DNA from: Datnioides undecimradiatus
Taxonomy: Eukaryota > Chordata > Actinopteri > Lobotiformes > Datnioididae
DNA: 64,000 nt
Direction of reading: 5' to 3'
Assembly: GCA_008933995.1 (NCBI GenBank)
Contig: WARS01000052.1
Span: 4,216,001-4,280,000, forward strand
Shown: positions 43,648 to 55,148 of the stretch, in pieces
How the letters are laid out: each line of letters begins with the position of its first letter
Numbering within the stretch: position 1 is the first letter of the stretch
Notes under the pieces: model-generated
Told to the model about the DNA's origin: nothing
The model's input: the letters and a program-made list of their open reading frames with translations, nothing else
The model's database searches: none
Program-made: the position numbers and the translations under genes

Positions 43648-43775
43648 CCAATGGGACAGAGTCCAGCCCCGCCCCGCTCTCTGCTGCAGTCCAGATTTAT
43701 AAGAGCTGCAGATCCTCGGCACTGGTTTGGCACAAGACTTCCCGAGCAGGACATGTAACCCACAAAATTTAGCCA
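43648..43775 (+). promoter_or_regulatory. CCAAT / GC box / TATA promoter with candidate non-coding first exon
   Basis: On the plus strand CCAAT (43648-43652), a GC box CCCCGCCCCGC (43667-43677) and TTTATAAG (43696-43703) are spaced as in a textbook TATA promoter. The start site would be near 43728. A consensus donor, AGCCA|GTAAGT, follows at 43775/43776, suggesting a short non-coding first exon. It faces away from the lysyl oxidase gene, so it would drive a separate transcript. Confidence 0.4.
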
Positions 43776-43929
43776 GTAAGTATTAATGTTGAATTGAGTC
43801 TTTCTTGTGTGTCTGACCTGAAAGTAAACAAATCACAACAAATGTTGCCACAAAAACTAATCTTTACTGTAAATTAGGAGTGCTTGGAAATAAAATAAAC
43901 AGTTTCTGGTTGTTTTGTTGGTACACCTA

Positions 43930-43956
43930 CAGCAGCAGCAGCAGCAGCAGCAGCAG
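43930..43956 (+). repeat. (CAG)9 trinucleotide repeat
   Basis: Nine perfect CAG units. Read on the other strand it gives an alanine run in a chance open frame. Not in a recognised coding exon. Confidence 0.95.
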
Positions 43957-44154
43957 ATCTTTCCCCGTGTGAAAGACTAATTCTTTTACGCTTTGAATAT
44001 ATCTTATCCCATGAATCTAGGTATCCAGGGCTGCTCACAGCTTTGCTTCTTGTGAGATTTAACGAAGATGATGGTCTTAAAATGGTTTTACCACAAGAAA
44101 ACTTCCCCACAAGGAATATACCTGTTGTCTTCCCCTGAGGCCTCACACTGCCAG

Positions 44155-44221
44155 TCTGAAGAGTTTACAACTAAATGATAGATCCAGAGGGTTTACCACA
44201 GATCATGGGGAGACAATACAG
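44155..44221 (+). other. Candidate second exon of an unassigned plus-strand transcript
   Basis: Lies between an acceptor (ctgccag) and a good donor (tacag|gtgaga). It contains ATG at 44205 followed by GGGAGACAATACAG, so translation could begin here. I could not find a convincing continuing exon downstream, so this may be a non-coding RNA or a chance pair of splice sites. Confidence 0.25.
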
Positions 44222-45600
44222 GTGAGATGCTGAAAACAAATGTTTGAAAAAATTGGAAATGATTCTGTAGACGTTCAGTTTTCCCCCCTGAAAGCCAAAA
44301 GTGTGTTGATTTTACAGTCTAATCTGAGTTAAAATAGCAATGTCTAACATGATTAATGAGCTATTCCTGATTTGAGAGCCGCAGGGCTTCTTGTGACACG
44401 TGTCTCGCTTATCTTTGAATAACCTTTGGCAAAATCAGCGTGGTCAGCTCTCCTCACGTTTCAGCTTTGACCAGCACACTCCAATGTCTGTCCTTTCAAT
44501 CTCGTCGATCTACACGTGATGAATTAGTGTCGAGACCACCTAATATGTTAACTATTAAAACTGTCTTTAGCGCAGCGGACCCTCAAGCCAGGCTTAAATG
44601 TTAATAACGTCTGATGTTGCGGGTTAAGAGCTGGTGTTATCGTGGCCTTTTTGCTTCACTGTGTGATGGCAGTGCCTGCAGATTCACACTTTTTGGATAA
44701 ATGTTTTATTAACCCTCAAGTTTGAACAGCAATGATCTGAACATCAGTGCAAAAAAGGAAGGCGACAGACATGAAGCGTCAGGACAGCAACAGTTATTTT
44801 AAGTATTTTGTCCTTAGACCAGCTAAATTTAGGGTCAAGTATGAAGGCAGAATCCAAATAACTATGTTTTTTAAAAAAAAATAACCTCACTGTATTGATA
44901 TTTTACTGCAGTATATAAGGTTAATTTATTTATTTGCGTAAATTGAATAATGCATTTTCATCTGCAGTCCCTGGGCACATGTTTTTAAGATCTGCAAGAA
45001 AGACAAATTAACAGATTAAACAAGGCACATACAAATAAAGAAACCCAATGAAAGCAGAGAGCACTTCAAGTAAATGAAAACAGCAAAACAAGCAAATAAA
45101 AACTGTGGAATAACAAAAGCAGCAATATAACTTCACTGAAGATGCATATTAAGACTCTAGATCATTTGCAAGAGCCAGCCAGCTCTCTTGAAGGTGCAGA
45201 GTATTAGTCAGTTCATTATGGCATTATTGGACTGGTCGAGACCTCCTTCTTCTGCATCAAACTACAGTTTTGTTAGCTGTAAGAGTTGACAGGGGAGGAC
45301 CTGCTGTTGTGTGCTTTGCTCCTCAGTTGATGGTGCAAACCTCTACCGGATGTATTTGCGCCAGATGAACTTTATTTCCTTGTTGTGGGTTTTAGTTCAC
45401 TGCAAACCGATTAATATCAAGGGCCTATTGCAGAATAAGCCGCTCTGAGATGTCAATGATTAACACGGATTATAGTGTTTTATAAACTGATTATTCATTG
45501 TTTATATACTGCTTGTAAGGGCTAAAGTTAAGCGTTACGCAGAAATGAATTCAGGTGTTCATATATGTTTAGTCACAGCGAGGCGGCCACAAATATTCCT
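44222..45600. other. Intergenic; nothing seen
   Basis: AT-rich, without recognisable coding exons, promoters or repeats of note on either strand. Confidence 0.45.
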
Positions 45601-45990
45601 GCCATTCATTCAGCCCCACAACTGCCCACAGGCCTCAAGGGTCCTCGCTCAATCATACAGGTTGGAGGGGTCTGTACAACATGTGACAGCCACTCATCTC
45701 CTGTGTCCCTGCCTCTCGACCCAAATATGGACGACCCCAGCTGTACTTTTGGGGTTGCCATGGCGGCGGGTGACGTGGGAGCACATGCCACCCCACAAGG
45801 TTCTCACCTTACCCACCCGGCGGTGACGCGTGGGGACTGGCCCCTGAATCAGACCGGGGCCGAGGAGAGTACTTTGGTGGGTGTGTGAGGGCAGTAATTG
45901 GCTGCGCACTCGTGAAATATATTCCCCCAACACCCCAGGCACTTAGCCTAAATATAAACTGACAGACCAGCTACCCTCTGCCCCGGGCCA
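45600..45990 (+). promoter_or_regulatory. Candidate muscle-type regulatory module (CArG, E-box, MEF2)
   Basis: A GC- and CpG-richer block in AT-rich surroundings. It has a perfect CArG box CCAAATATGG (45721-45730), an E-box CAGCTG (45738-45743), further CANNTG sites, and a MEF2 consensus CTAAATATAA (45948-45957). SRF, MyoD-family and MEF2 sites together are typical of striated-muscle enhancers and promoters. The nearby nmrk2 is known as a muscle-enriched kinase, and lysyl oxidases are expressed in mesenchyme, so either could be a target. Open frames here on three frames are compositional. Motif evidence only. Confidence 0.35.
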
Positions 45991-47160
45991 ACTGTTGGCA
46001 TGTAAAGATTCCCAGAAACGCATCACAAGACCATGAATGCCCCCCCCTCCTCCCAACACACCCTCTTTGGCTGTGCCAGGTCTTGGGACAGAGCTGACCA
46101 GTGATCAGCGTGAGCCGATCTATATGTTTAGAGGAAGGAGAGATTCTTTACGACAGTAAAGGCTAATCAAACTATAAACCCTTTGATGTCTTAGTCATCA
46201 CTGCCGGTCAGACAAGGGTGTGTTTGTTTAATGCTTCATGCTGCGTAATCAGCTGCAGATAGGAAATACAACCCTCAAGGTTACCATATAATTCACTTGC
46301 TTTTTCATATTGAAATATCAATAAAAGAGAAGATTTATTGCTCAATGTTTCCCCTCATTTCTGTGCAGACAGTGTTCGCTCAGGGCAGAGTGACGTGGGT
46401 GACTTTTGAAAGGATGTTTAAACTTTTGCAGAGCTGATTACCTGCCAGTGAAAAGTGCAAGCACTTAGGTCTTTAATGAAGCTGGTGCAAGTAACTCAAT
46501 TAAAATAGATAATAAAGTTGAGTGGTAGTCATTGTTTTGCTCTTTTATTCTGCAAAGAACAATAATAATAAAAGAGAGAAAGGTTATTAAAGGTTTGACT
46601 GGAGTTTAGTCTTTAAGCAGACATCCAGGGGTTCAGGGCTCTGACCTTCCTGCATGAATACATTTAAAAAGAGATAGAAATATCATATTTTCATTTGCTG
46701 GTGGACATGTCCTCATCAGATTGCTTCATCAGTTCTCCATGACCTTGTTTTTCTTAGCTTATTCATTATAGCACTGAATGAGGTGCTCAGATGCTTGATT
46801 TTGGCATTTGTTCAGTCAAAGATGTTGTAGCGCGCATAGAAACTGAACTGAACACCCAGAGCAAGGGAGGACAAGGTCTAGACATCTTACCTATACCTAT
46901 GTTATACAAGTGCCCTTCATGAAAACAGGCGAGTGTGTTATAAAAACACACAAAGAACAAAAAGTGCAGTTTTTTTTCTTTTCCTTAAAGCCACAGGTTT
47001 TTAAATGTTATTTTTACGTTTAGATACAGGCTAATATTTAAAAGTGCCAAAGTGAAATCGTGTCACCTTCATGTGTCCTTCCTTCTTTTTCCCTCCCTGT
47101 GAACTGCAGTTGTTCTTCTATTGTCTTTTAGAGGAAACTCTGTGAATCAGTCTGAAAGGT
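45991..47160. other. Intergenic; nothing certain
   Basis: Contains a short ATG frame of 23 codons starting at 46033, just past the MEF2 site, with no recognisable product. The rest is AT-rich with no exon chain. Confidence 0.4.
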
Positions 47161-47163
47161 CCT

Positions 47164-47169
47164 TTTATT
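47164..47169 (-). terminator. Candidate polyadenylation signal of nmrk2
   Basis: TTTATT on plus (AATAAA on minus), about 600 bases beyond the nmrk2 stop codon. I saw no closer canonical signal. Confidence 0.35.
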
Positions 47170-47769
47170 GAGGCTCTAAATCTAATCTGGGTGATAAAAG
47201 GTCTCATTCAAGAGCCGCAGGATGTTATCAGTCATCCTTCGTGCGCATAAATTTTGTTTGTGTCGTAAAACGTGAGGTTTGTGATTCTGAGCGGGACTTT
47301 TATGAGGACGATATGGGCGTGTGTGAAATGAGTTCAGACCAGCGAAGAAAAGACAGGAAACATCAGGTGGATTCAGTTGTTTCATTCAGTTGCGAGACTC
47401 TAATCTTTTCTCCCAGTGGGCGTTTTATACTTTCACATTCAACAAGATCTGACCCCGATGTGAAACACTGGGCAGTCCAGAGGTGGCTTATCTTTTAGAA
47501 AAAAAAGTTACACAGGATTATACAAAACACAACGCTTCTGCCATTAGTTCTTAATAAGTTACAGGATTAACTATTTACAAAACAGGCTAGAAGAACAGAA
47601 CTGGTGTTACACATTGACGCAAAATGATATTTACAGGTCTATACACAAATCCGCTGTCGTCCCCGTCCTGCTGTAGAGAGGCAGAGAGAAAGGAGAGACG
47701 TTACTCAAACTGAGGGAAACGCTTGTGAATGTGCTGTCAGTGAAAATGTGTTAAAAGCTCTGTATCCAC

Positions 47770-49946
47770 CTATAAGTTGTTCAGCAGGGAGTTCTGGATG
47801 CTTTCATACACCTTGTTGTAGATATTCTCCTTTGATGTCATCCCATCAAGGTACTCTGTCCAGAGAAAGACCAATCAGAAGTGAATGGGAGAATTTAGGC
47901 CAATAGTTAGCAGTTAAATCTTTATTTTCACAGGAGAGATTGCTTTTGTTTTAAGGATGTCGAGAAGCAGACAGAGCCATGCAAGCACATGAGGGGTCAT
48001 TGATAATATGCGTCAGAGGTGAGGCGGTGGCTTGACGTACCTATTCTGTCACAGTTGTTCGCCATCTCCTTCCTGTGTTTCAAGTACATGGGCCAGACGT
48101 GGCCGTCGAACAGGCCTGGGGGGTCAGGGACGGTGTATGTCCTTGTACTGCACAAACGCAATCAGTCAAGTCACGTTATAGCCTGCAATATCTCGTATAA
48201 CACTCAAGTGTAATTTGTCAAAGTCACTCCAAGAGCCCCTTACCTTCTCCTCCTTTTGCACTCCTCATAAGGAATGGAAATGTAGAAACATTTGTCATAG
48301 ACGTCAATAAGAGGCCTGCAGAAGGAAACCGAGGCTCAGGTTAGTGAAAAGCTTGAGGGGTCGAGAGGCCTGTAGGTTAAATTTTAGGGGTCGTGTAGAA
48401 AACCGAGATGAGAAGGAGACCCACTTGTAGTTGTAGATGAGGAAGCCCTCGACAATGAGAATATGAATCCCCTTCTCCTCTGAGTCGGCCTCCTCAGCTT
48501 CAGGTGACAGGCTGACGCCGTGTGAGCGGGCAAACTTGACTGGGTTCTCCTGCCAGCCCTTCACAGTGTTGACCATCGCCTCCATGTCCAGGGCGCTGAT
48601 CACTGATGCAGAACAAGGAGAGAGGAGAGAAGAGCGGGTTTCACCACACATGCAACACAGCCTGCTCACCAATGTGCTTTAACACACACTAGTCACGGTT
48701 AGTGAATGTCTGAAGCATTCACAGAATAGATGATAGTAAAAATCACAAATTTTAGGATTGATTGGTTACCAAACTAGAAATGTGCAGGAAAGAAAGAGTA
48801 CATTACTGCATGGTTTTCCTACGTGAAATCCATTCTTACCATCCCACTGTCTAAAGCCGTCCTCCCCGACTTCTATTTGATCGGGTTTCTGAAATAACAG
48901 TCACCAATAAAACATTGCTGCAACCTAGTAACCAGCCGGAGCTGATCACACCTGGACAGGACAAGTCAAGGACTCGTCTCCACCAAAAGTAGCGAACGGT
49001 GACATTTTTGGTTGCGGGTGAAATGTTTTTCCCAACGATGCGCTCACGAAATATCGGTTGCACTAGTTTAGGATTAAAATGTTTTTAAAACTATGTTGGT
49101 AACAGGTTTTTGAAGGTGGAACCTCTATCTTGTTCAGCAAACTGTCTGAGGCACCTTTTCTTTTCATTAAAATCGGCTGGTTTTCACGGTTTGAGGCTCG
49201 TGGTTTAAATACTCTGCAGCTGTGCGATCCTAGACGATGCCATTGATTCTTTGCGGTAACAGTAAAACAATACTGAGGTGAAATAAACTGATTTTAAATG
49301 CTCTCGGTCAATCCACCCTCACTGGCCCTGACTGCAGCACGAAAAGCAGCACGTGGTGGAGATAAATTCTTCTGGCCTCTGTTTGAGCCAAATGAGGTTG
49401 ATCCTCAGGCAAAAAGATGGTTGCAGAATTTGCAACGTGATTGGACAAAGTCTGACTTTAAGTGGGGACGATCGGCCCTTTCATTGGCTGTCCAGGAGAC
49501 AATCAGCCAGATGTATTACTAGGCTACTGAGATGACAGGACATCTGCAGGTCAGACTGGTGGGTTATTTATGAACACAAAATGTCCTCAAGGGCAAATTT
49601 AACATAGCAAGTAAAATATATCCAAAAGTCATGCTTACATTAAAACTACTTCATTAAAAGAAGTTACTGTAGCTTTAAGCTAGATATCAAGCACAGTCAA
49701 ATATGAAAAGCTTAGAAGAAAGGTGACTTTAAATGATTTACCTTGAAAAAGTCATCCTGATGCACAACACAGCAGTTGGGTAATGTCTTTAGCAGTCTAT
49801 TTGTCAAAGTGGTCTTCCCACCGTTGGTCACTCTGAAATGAAAACACATTTCATGTTACACAGGTGAGTTATGTTCAATGAATTTTGCAGACAAACGGAA
49901 ATACTCTCAATGAGACTTACCCTCCAATGCCAATGATGAACTTCAT
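47770..49946 (-). CDS. nmrk2: Nicotinamide riboside kinase 2
   Basis: ATP-dependent kinase that phosphorylates nicotinamide riboside to NMN in the NAD+ salvage route; cytosolic and muscle-enriched in other vertebrates. Seven coding exons on the minus strand: 49946-49921, 49832-49742, 48888-48840, 48602-48425, 48315-48244, 48147-48041 and 47855-47770, all with GT-AG sites and consistent phases, giving 202 residues. The P-loop is [10 protein letters not shown] (8-17). HQDDFFK (33-39) carries the conserved Asp pair. [22 protein letters not shown] and [15 protein letters not shown] follow the family order. QDDFFK.PDQI.VGEDGF.QWD and the FARSHGVS segment match human NMRK2 better than NMRK1. Residues about 91-100 are an acidic insertion (EEADSEEKG) absent from human NMRK2. 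The C terminus lacks the Pro/Arg-rich tail of human NMRK2. Lies between loxl5 and atcay, all transcribed leftward. Confidence 0.97.
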
Positions 49947-50032
49947 TTTCACTTCTGTGTATTGGTCACCTCTGGAATTCAGTAAATAAAAGAAGGGAAC
50001 CCAGCCAAAGCAAACAGTCTATCAAAGGCTCC

Positions 50033-50040
50033 TTATAAAA
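50033..50040 (-). promoter_or_regulatory. TATA box of nmrk2
   Basis: On the minus strand TTTTATAAGG lies about 90 bases upstream of the nmrk2 start codon, which would put the transcription start near 50005 and leave a 5' UTR of roughly 60 bases. Further upstream are an E-box CACCTG (about 50268), an octamer-like ATTTGCAT (about 50237) and two CCAAT/ATTGG motifs (about 50178 and 50210). Confidence 0.5.
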
Positions 50041-50344
50041 AAACCTTTCCTTCTCCTCTGCCACAGATGTTCCCCCTTTTACTACTTCATTGATAGACAA
50101 TCTCTTCGCCCAGCATATAAAGGATTTAGCTGCAGCGTCACCGCCTCTCAAACCAATCGGCCCCCTTTTCCTGCAGCCAATGAGGCGCCGCTTTACAGTC
50201 GCGCAACACCAATGGGAGGAGGACTTGGGAGCCTCACATTTGCATGAAAGTAGATCCCAAATGTTCCACCTGCTGTCAGGGGTCACTGAACGCTGGCCAA
50301 GTAAATGCACGACAAATCCCCACAGCCAGCGGAGTTATTGAGAG

Positions 50345-51560
50345 ATAATAGAGAAATGGTGATGGGGCTAAGCTGCGAAACACAAAATTAATTCTCTCTT
50401 TGGAAAGAACCAGGGGCGCATGTGGAGTCTGCATCAGGGAGCTACTGTAGACTGGGTATGCTGAGTTTTAGAAGCTGTAAAATCTTTACTTTTTCTTGAT
50501 TCAAGATCAATTTGACCTAAAAACATTTAATCTTTCAAAAAATTAGACATTTAATTCAAGTGCTGATGCTATTTCTGTCTCAGAGAGGCTGCAAAATGCA
50601 AAATAATTAAAATGCACTGTGAAATATGTCAGAGTTTAAGAGTCACATGCTGTTAGGAAAACATCTGTATCACAGCTCAGAGAAAAAAGTAATTATTTGG
50701 GTTTTTCAGAGGGAAAAGTTTCCATGCTTAGACAGCTCCGGGTGGCTGAAAACCAGTAGCACTATATTTAGTTGGCTGTTGTGTGTCTGCCTGCTGCGTC
50801 ACGCATTTTTCTGATGCAACCAGCTGGAGTGCATGGCCGCCAGCCATGTGACCGCTGTGTCTCGAGTCACGGCTATAGGTGCGCATATCGCAGGTCTACT
50901 TCTCTGAACTTTAGCGCTCACTGCTTATCAGCCCTGTTTGTTACACTCCTCCGGATGTGTGCAGTCAAACCCTGTGTTTGTACAGTAGTTCAACAAAGCT
51001 CATTCTGTAACTGTAAGTGTGAAAGGGGTGAACTTTGAGTCCCGGCTATCGGAGCACACGGTTTCATGTTTCACTGCAGTGACGATCCCAAAGAAAGAGT
51101 GATGCCTGTTGACACCATGGGATGACAATATTTCTCTTAACTCTTGCATCAAAAGAGATTGGCAGCTGTGATGTGTTAAGAATGTGTTTGTGAACAGAAA
51201 GTGGTAAAGAGTTTAGGATTACAAAACTGTCCCATATAGACTCTCTGTACACTCTGTAGGGCACTGCCATGACAGTGTCCTACATTTCTTTCAACAGAAT
51301 ATGGTTTTTTTTAACAGAATGTGGGATTAGGAAACCGTCCCATACAGGCTCAAGGTGAAGCATGTGGTGCACATACGTTTTCCCTCTGAGACTCAAAGGC
51401 CAGACAAACCAGCAGTTTGTGGGATAATGTCACACTTTACTTTGTGTCACAGTCAAAAATTGACTAAAAATTGGTTTTAATAATCACAACCTTACTAATT
51501 TAAACCTTTTGACAATATGTCCCAGGGTAATTAGACTGGGATGATGTCAGAAGTCCTACT
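50345..51560. other. Intergenic; one imperfect local duplication
   Basis: No gene seen. Two stretches, about 51209-51250 and 51318-51355, share 'ggattacaaaactgtcccat' / 'ggattaggaaaccgtcccat', roughly 110 bases apart. They look like an old partial tandem duplication. Confidence 0.4.
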
Positions 51561-51564
51561 TTTA

Positions 51565-51735
51565 CAGGCTTAAAGGATACTCCTACAGAGACTTAGATGA
51601 TAAGATTCATGCCACTCTTATGTTGTGTGTACTAACTGTGCTGGAGCTCAAGCCAGGAGTTCATTAGCTTAGCATAACAAGTGGAACTGGGGGAGAGAGC
51701 CTGGCTCGCGTCAGAGGTTGAAAGTAAGCCAGAAT
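51565..51735 (+). repeat. Dispersed fish repeat, forward copy
   Basis: Parts 'cttaaaggatactcctacag', 'agatgataagattcatgcca', 'ctcttatgt', 'ttagcttagcataa' and 'gagagcctggctcgcgtc' follow the order of a common percomorph repeat ('ttaaaggaatagttcgacat ... ctagcctggctctgtcc'). Degenerate and non-coding. Confidence 0.5.
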
Positions 51736-52284
51736 GCCATTAACATCGTCTGTGTTGGCTCTTGAATGTGTACACAAAAGGAAATGTAAAAATGCAAGCT
51801 TGTATTCTTAGAAAGATTTACATAAGTGCTTCTGGACAACATGACGCTTGGAAGTCACAAGTGACACGTGACAGGAAATATCAGACAGAGTGACCATCAT
51901 CAAGAAATATTATTATAAATATTATATTATTACATCCACCCCCTGTAATAACAGCTTAACAATGTGCTTAAGAGTCAGTTTCAGTGGTATCAGTAGGAGA
52001 GGAGTGCATTAATTTAATGAGATGCTGTTGCACCAGGATCCATATGCAAGATTCCCAATATGTTTCAAATGTAAATCGCAGTTTTCTAAATCAATTGATT
52101 TTTCTAAACCTAAATATTTGTAATATTCCCAATAAAACCGCATCAGCACAATCTGAATCAGTTACACTTTTGTGCTGCTATGGGTTGGAAGCTGCATTTC
52201 AACTGAACCTTGTCACAACATGTCAACAGACAACGTGTTACAGGAAACTGTAGAAAATATTACATGAAACCATCGAAAGAAACA

Positions 52285-52510
52285 ATATTGTGGGTGGCAG
52301 GGAGCTGGACAGGTGTAAGTTTCCCACCTGGGGTTGTATCCTGAGACCAGTGGTCCCAGCTAGTGTAGCTATTTTCCTACTGCTAGTCTTAATGCTAAGC
52401 TAACAGCGTCTTAGCTCTAGCACTATACTTATCACAAAGACATGAGAGTGGTATGGATCATACCTGACTTTCAGCAAGAAATCGTTTACCAAAAGATCAA
52501 ACTATTAACA
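52285..52510 (-). repeat. Dispersed fish repeat, reverse copy of the same family
   Basis: Reading on plus: 'tagtcttaatgctaagctaa', 'agacatgagagtggtatgga', 'ctttcagcaagaaa' and 'gatcaaactatt', the reverse-complement order of the element at 51565-51735. The two copies face each other about 550 bases apart. Confidence 0.5.
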
Positions 52511-53035
52511 TTATTATTGTTATTATTGTGACATGCTAATGAAAACTGAAATTACGTAATAGGCTGTAAGAGTTACTGGTCAAACTGTCGAGGGACGTGC
52601 AGGAGAAGGAGCAGTTTATGATGGGTTATGTGTTGCGCTAATGCCTTGTGATCACAGTAATGTTAAAAATAAAGAAAGGTCAGTCCAGCGGAGCCTTATG
52701 TCTAAATGACCCCTCTGAAGAACAGCATAGGACTGTCAGGTGACACAAAGGACATTAACTGCCTTGGCCAGCACACTCGTAAATCACAATTATGCCCTTT
52801 AATAACTTGTCTGGACACGCCTGTCAAACACATTCTGGACCAAAGTGGAACACGTGTAGAGGCAATAAAAAAAGAGGAAAACACAAGCTGTAATGAACAT
52901 GAGTGACGTCTGTTCTGGATCAGAAGTCAAGTTTGGATGCAAGAGGCTTTAAACATCAAACTCAATGACTTTTCAAGGTCTTTCCAGACCCGGGCGAGTA
53001 ATCAAGACAAAAGCTTGTTTAGTTCACTCATTTAT
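52511..53035. other. Intergenic; nothing seen
   Basis: Short spacer between the repeat and the 3' end of atcay, without exon-like open frames. Confidence 0.45.
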
Positions 53036-53040
53036 CTTAT

Positions 53041-53046
53041 TTTATT
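53041..53046 (-). terminator. Candidate polyadenylation signal of atcay
   Basis: TTTATT on plus (AATAAA on minus), at the end of a candidate 3' UTR exon that would run from 53805 down to here. Downstream sequence in transcript sense is A/T-rich. Confidence 0.35.
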
Positions 53047-53805
53047 TCTTTTTTTTACAAACAGTAAATGGCACATTTTCATAAATAACACTTTTTAGCA
53101 ATTAATTCGACTCTCTTTAAATATATTTCTTTTCATTTGTAACAATGTAAAGTTTCCATCCTGTAAAAGTACTTTTGGAAACATGATGTGGCAGATGACC
53201 TAAAAACTGACAAAAACAAATGTAATGGAGACAGAAGGATATAAACAAGCATGCCACCTGCATATCGAACTCTGGAAAAACTGTAACACACGTTTGCATC
53301 AGTAACATCTACCGTAAAAGGTCTAAGAAGAACAATATCATTGCACATCATTTTTCAGTTAACGGCCATGAAACTAAACAATACCCATGCCATTCATATC
53401 AAAAACCAAGTATCTGTGCAAACACCTTTCTCAAAAATATTTATACAAGTATGTACACTTTGAATCGGAGGATATTCCCAGCTGTTGGAGGAGGCTTGAG
53501 TGTCCATCCAAGTCCTTGATTTCTCATTTATGTAGCTGAAGTCATGCTGTAGTTAAAGCTCAACTGAACATGCAGGGAGCAGATGCTTTTATATGTAGCT
53601 ATATCTTTAAATGCTTTGGTGTAAACTGATTTTTAGTTAGAAGCAAGCATGTCACTGAAGGTAAAGTTTTGGATAAACTGATTGTCTAGCAGTTTAGACA
53701 TGTAGATCCTGTAGCGACTTAATCCTGTGCAACAAGCGGGCGATGGAGGTCCCGCTCCCATTTCCATGAATGAACGTTCCCCACTTGGTTCTTCAGTTTA
53801 AAGCT
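53047..53805 (-). other. Candidate 3' UTR exon of atcay
   Basis: An acceptor (gcattacag) ends at 53806 on the minus strand. The coding exon 55188-55142 has a donor seven bases after its TGA, so the transcript should continue into another exon and this is the best candidate. The open frames inside it are short and meaningless. Confidence 0.4.
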
Positions 53806-54766
53806 CTGTAATGCAAAACCAGACAATTACTCTCTTTCACTCTGCACTAGCTTCATCCCATCGGTCTGAATGATATCAAGTGACATTTGTGCATCTCTAC
53901 AAGTTTAGAACATTTCTAATATAATCTTTATATTTGTCAGCAGGCATGCACAAAATCTAAACTGAATCCATCCTGACACATATCAGGTTTGCCTATTTAT
54001 TTTTCCCCTGCTCCCTCGTTTGGTATTTGGTTAGGAGATGGTGCCTGTGTCCATTCCTGGGATGTCGGCCAGTCCTCCGGCTGATAGCTCCTTTGATATA
54101 TGGAGGCTGATAGGAGCGGTCAGCAGCACGAAGAGCAGCACAGAGGGGCGGGAGGGTGGTGGTTTCTAAAATAACCCACCTCACCCGCCCTTACACAACC
54201 CGACCTGCTGCGGTGGGTAGTTCCCCCAATCTCAGGACAAGCTGTGCATTACGGATCAATGTGCCAGACTTCGGTCAGACCACCCATTAAAAATAGAATC
54301 GATCGGTTGTGTGCGCCCAGGCTTAAAGAGATGAGCAGCTGTGGATTTATGTAACATGGTGTACGTTGGGAATATGATGTTTGAGGATCAGCTAACGTTT
54401 CTTACAGCCACACGCAGTCTGAATTTTAAGACCTGAAACATGACTTGGCAAAAGAGAAAATGAGCAGCACTCGATGACTGACAGCAATCATAAGCGCATA
54501 GATTCGATGCTCTCAAAAAAGGACGCAAACAAAGAAAACATGATTTTGAGGCTGCTTCCTCTTTCACATCATAAAAAATGATGGTAATTTAAGGAACGGG
54601 TGTGTTTCAGTGCCTTTCATTTGTAGTATTTATAAAATTTAATCTGATGATTACTCTCTTTCTTAAATAATCGATTATTTTTATATATCCAATAAAAACA
54701 TCAATAAACAGCAAAAATATCACATGATATCAGAGAACGCCAACAAACTGTAGCAGCTCTATTTGT

Positions 54767-54785
54767 AAAAAAAAAAAAAAAAAAA
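54767..54785 (+). repeat. Poly-A run
   Basis: Nineteen consecutive A residues in the 3'-most atcay intron. No attached retroelement could be made out. Confidence 0.8.
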
Positions 54786-54995
54786 GAGCTGTGCAGACTG
54801 AAGATTTCAGTTTTCAGTAACTGAGACTGTCTCGTTCTGCTTGTCCTTTTACTTGACTCAGTCTAATACTGTAAATTGGATCTTGGAGCCCCTGAACCGA
54901 TAGCTGCCCTTTGGCCCGTGACCCAACACTCCAGACAGGCCCCCATCCAACATTTGGGTGATTTACTCTATTGCATCCCTTCTGCGAACATAACC

Positions 54996-55027
54996 GTGTG
55001 TGTGTGTGTGCGTGTGTGCGTGTGTGC
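54996..55027 (+). repeat. (GT)n microsatellite, interrupted
   Basis: GT dinucleotides interrupted by two GC steps, about 115 bases from the last coding exon of atcay. Confidence 0.85.
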
Positions 55028-55148
55028 AAATGCAGAAGAGAACATTTCCCTGTATGTCAGAGTTTAGTTTCAGGAGGCTGACATTACAAACCAGCCTGGA
55101 TGGAAAGAGTTTAAAAGTTTATGTCAATGAGAACCCCTTACCTTAATG

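Noticed and set aside
45545-45942. Several overlapping open frames in the GC-rich island on both strands
   Set aside because: Multiple frames open at once is expected from GC-rich, stop-poor DNA. None chains convincingly to the candidate exons at 43.7-44.2 kb.
45995-46015. Resemblance of 'ggcatgtaaagattcc' to a muscle microRNA (miR-1/206 seed area)
   Set aside because: The seed GGAATGT is not present and no long hairpin surrounds it.
49298-49535. Open frames on plus inside nmrk2
   Set aside because: They fall in the intron between nmrk2 exons 2 and 3, antisense, and resemble nothing known.
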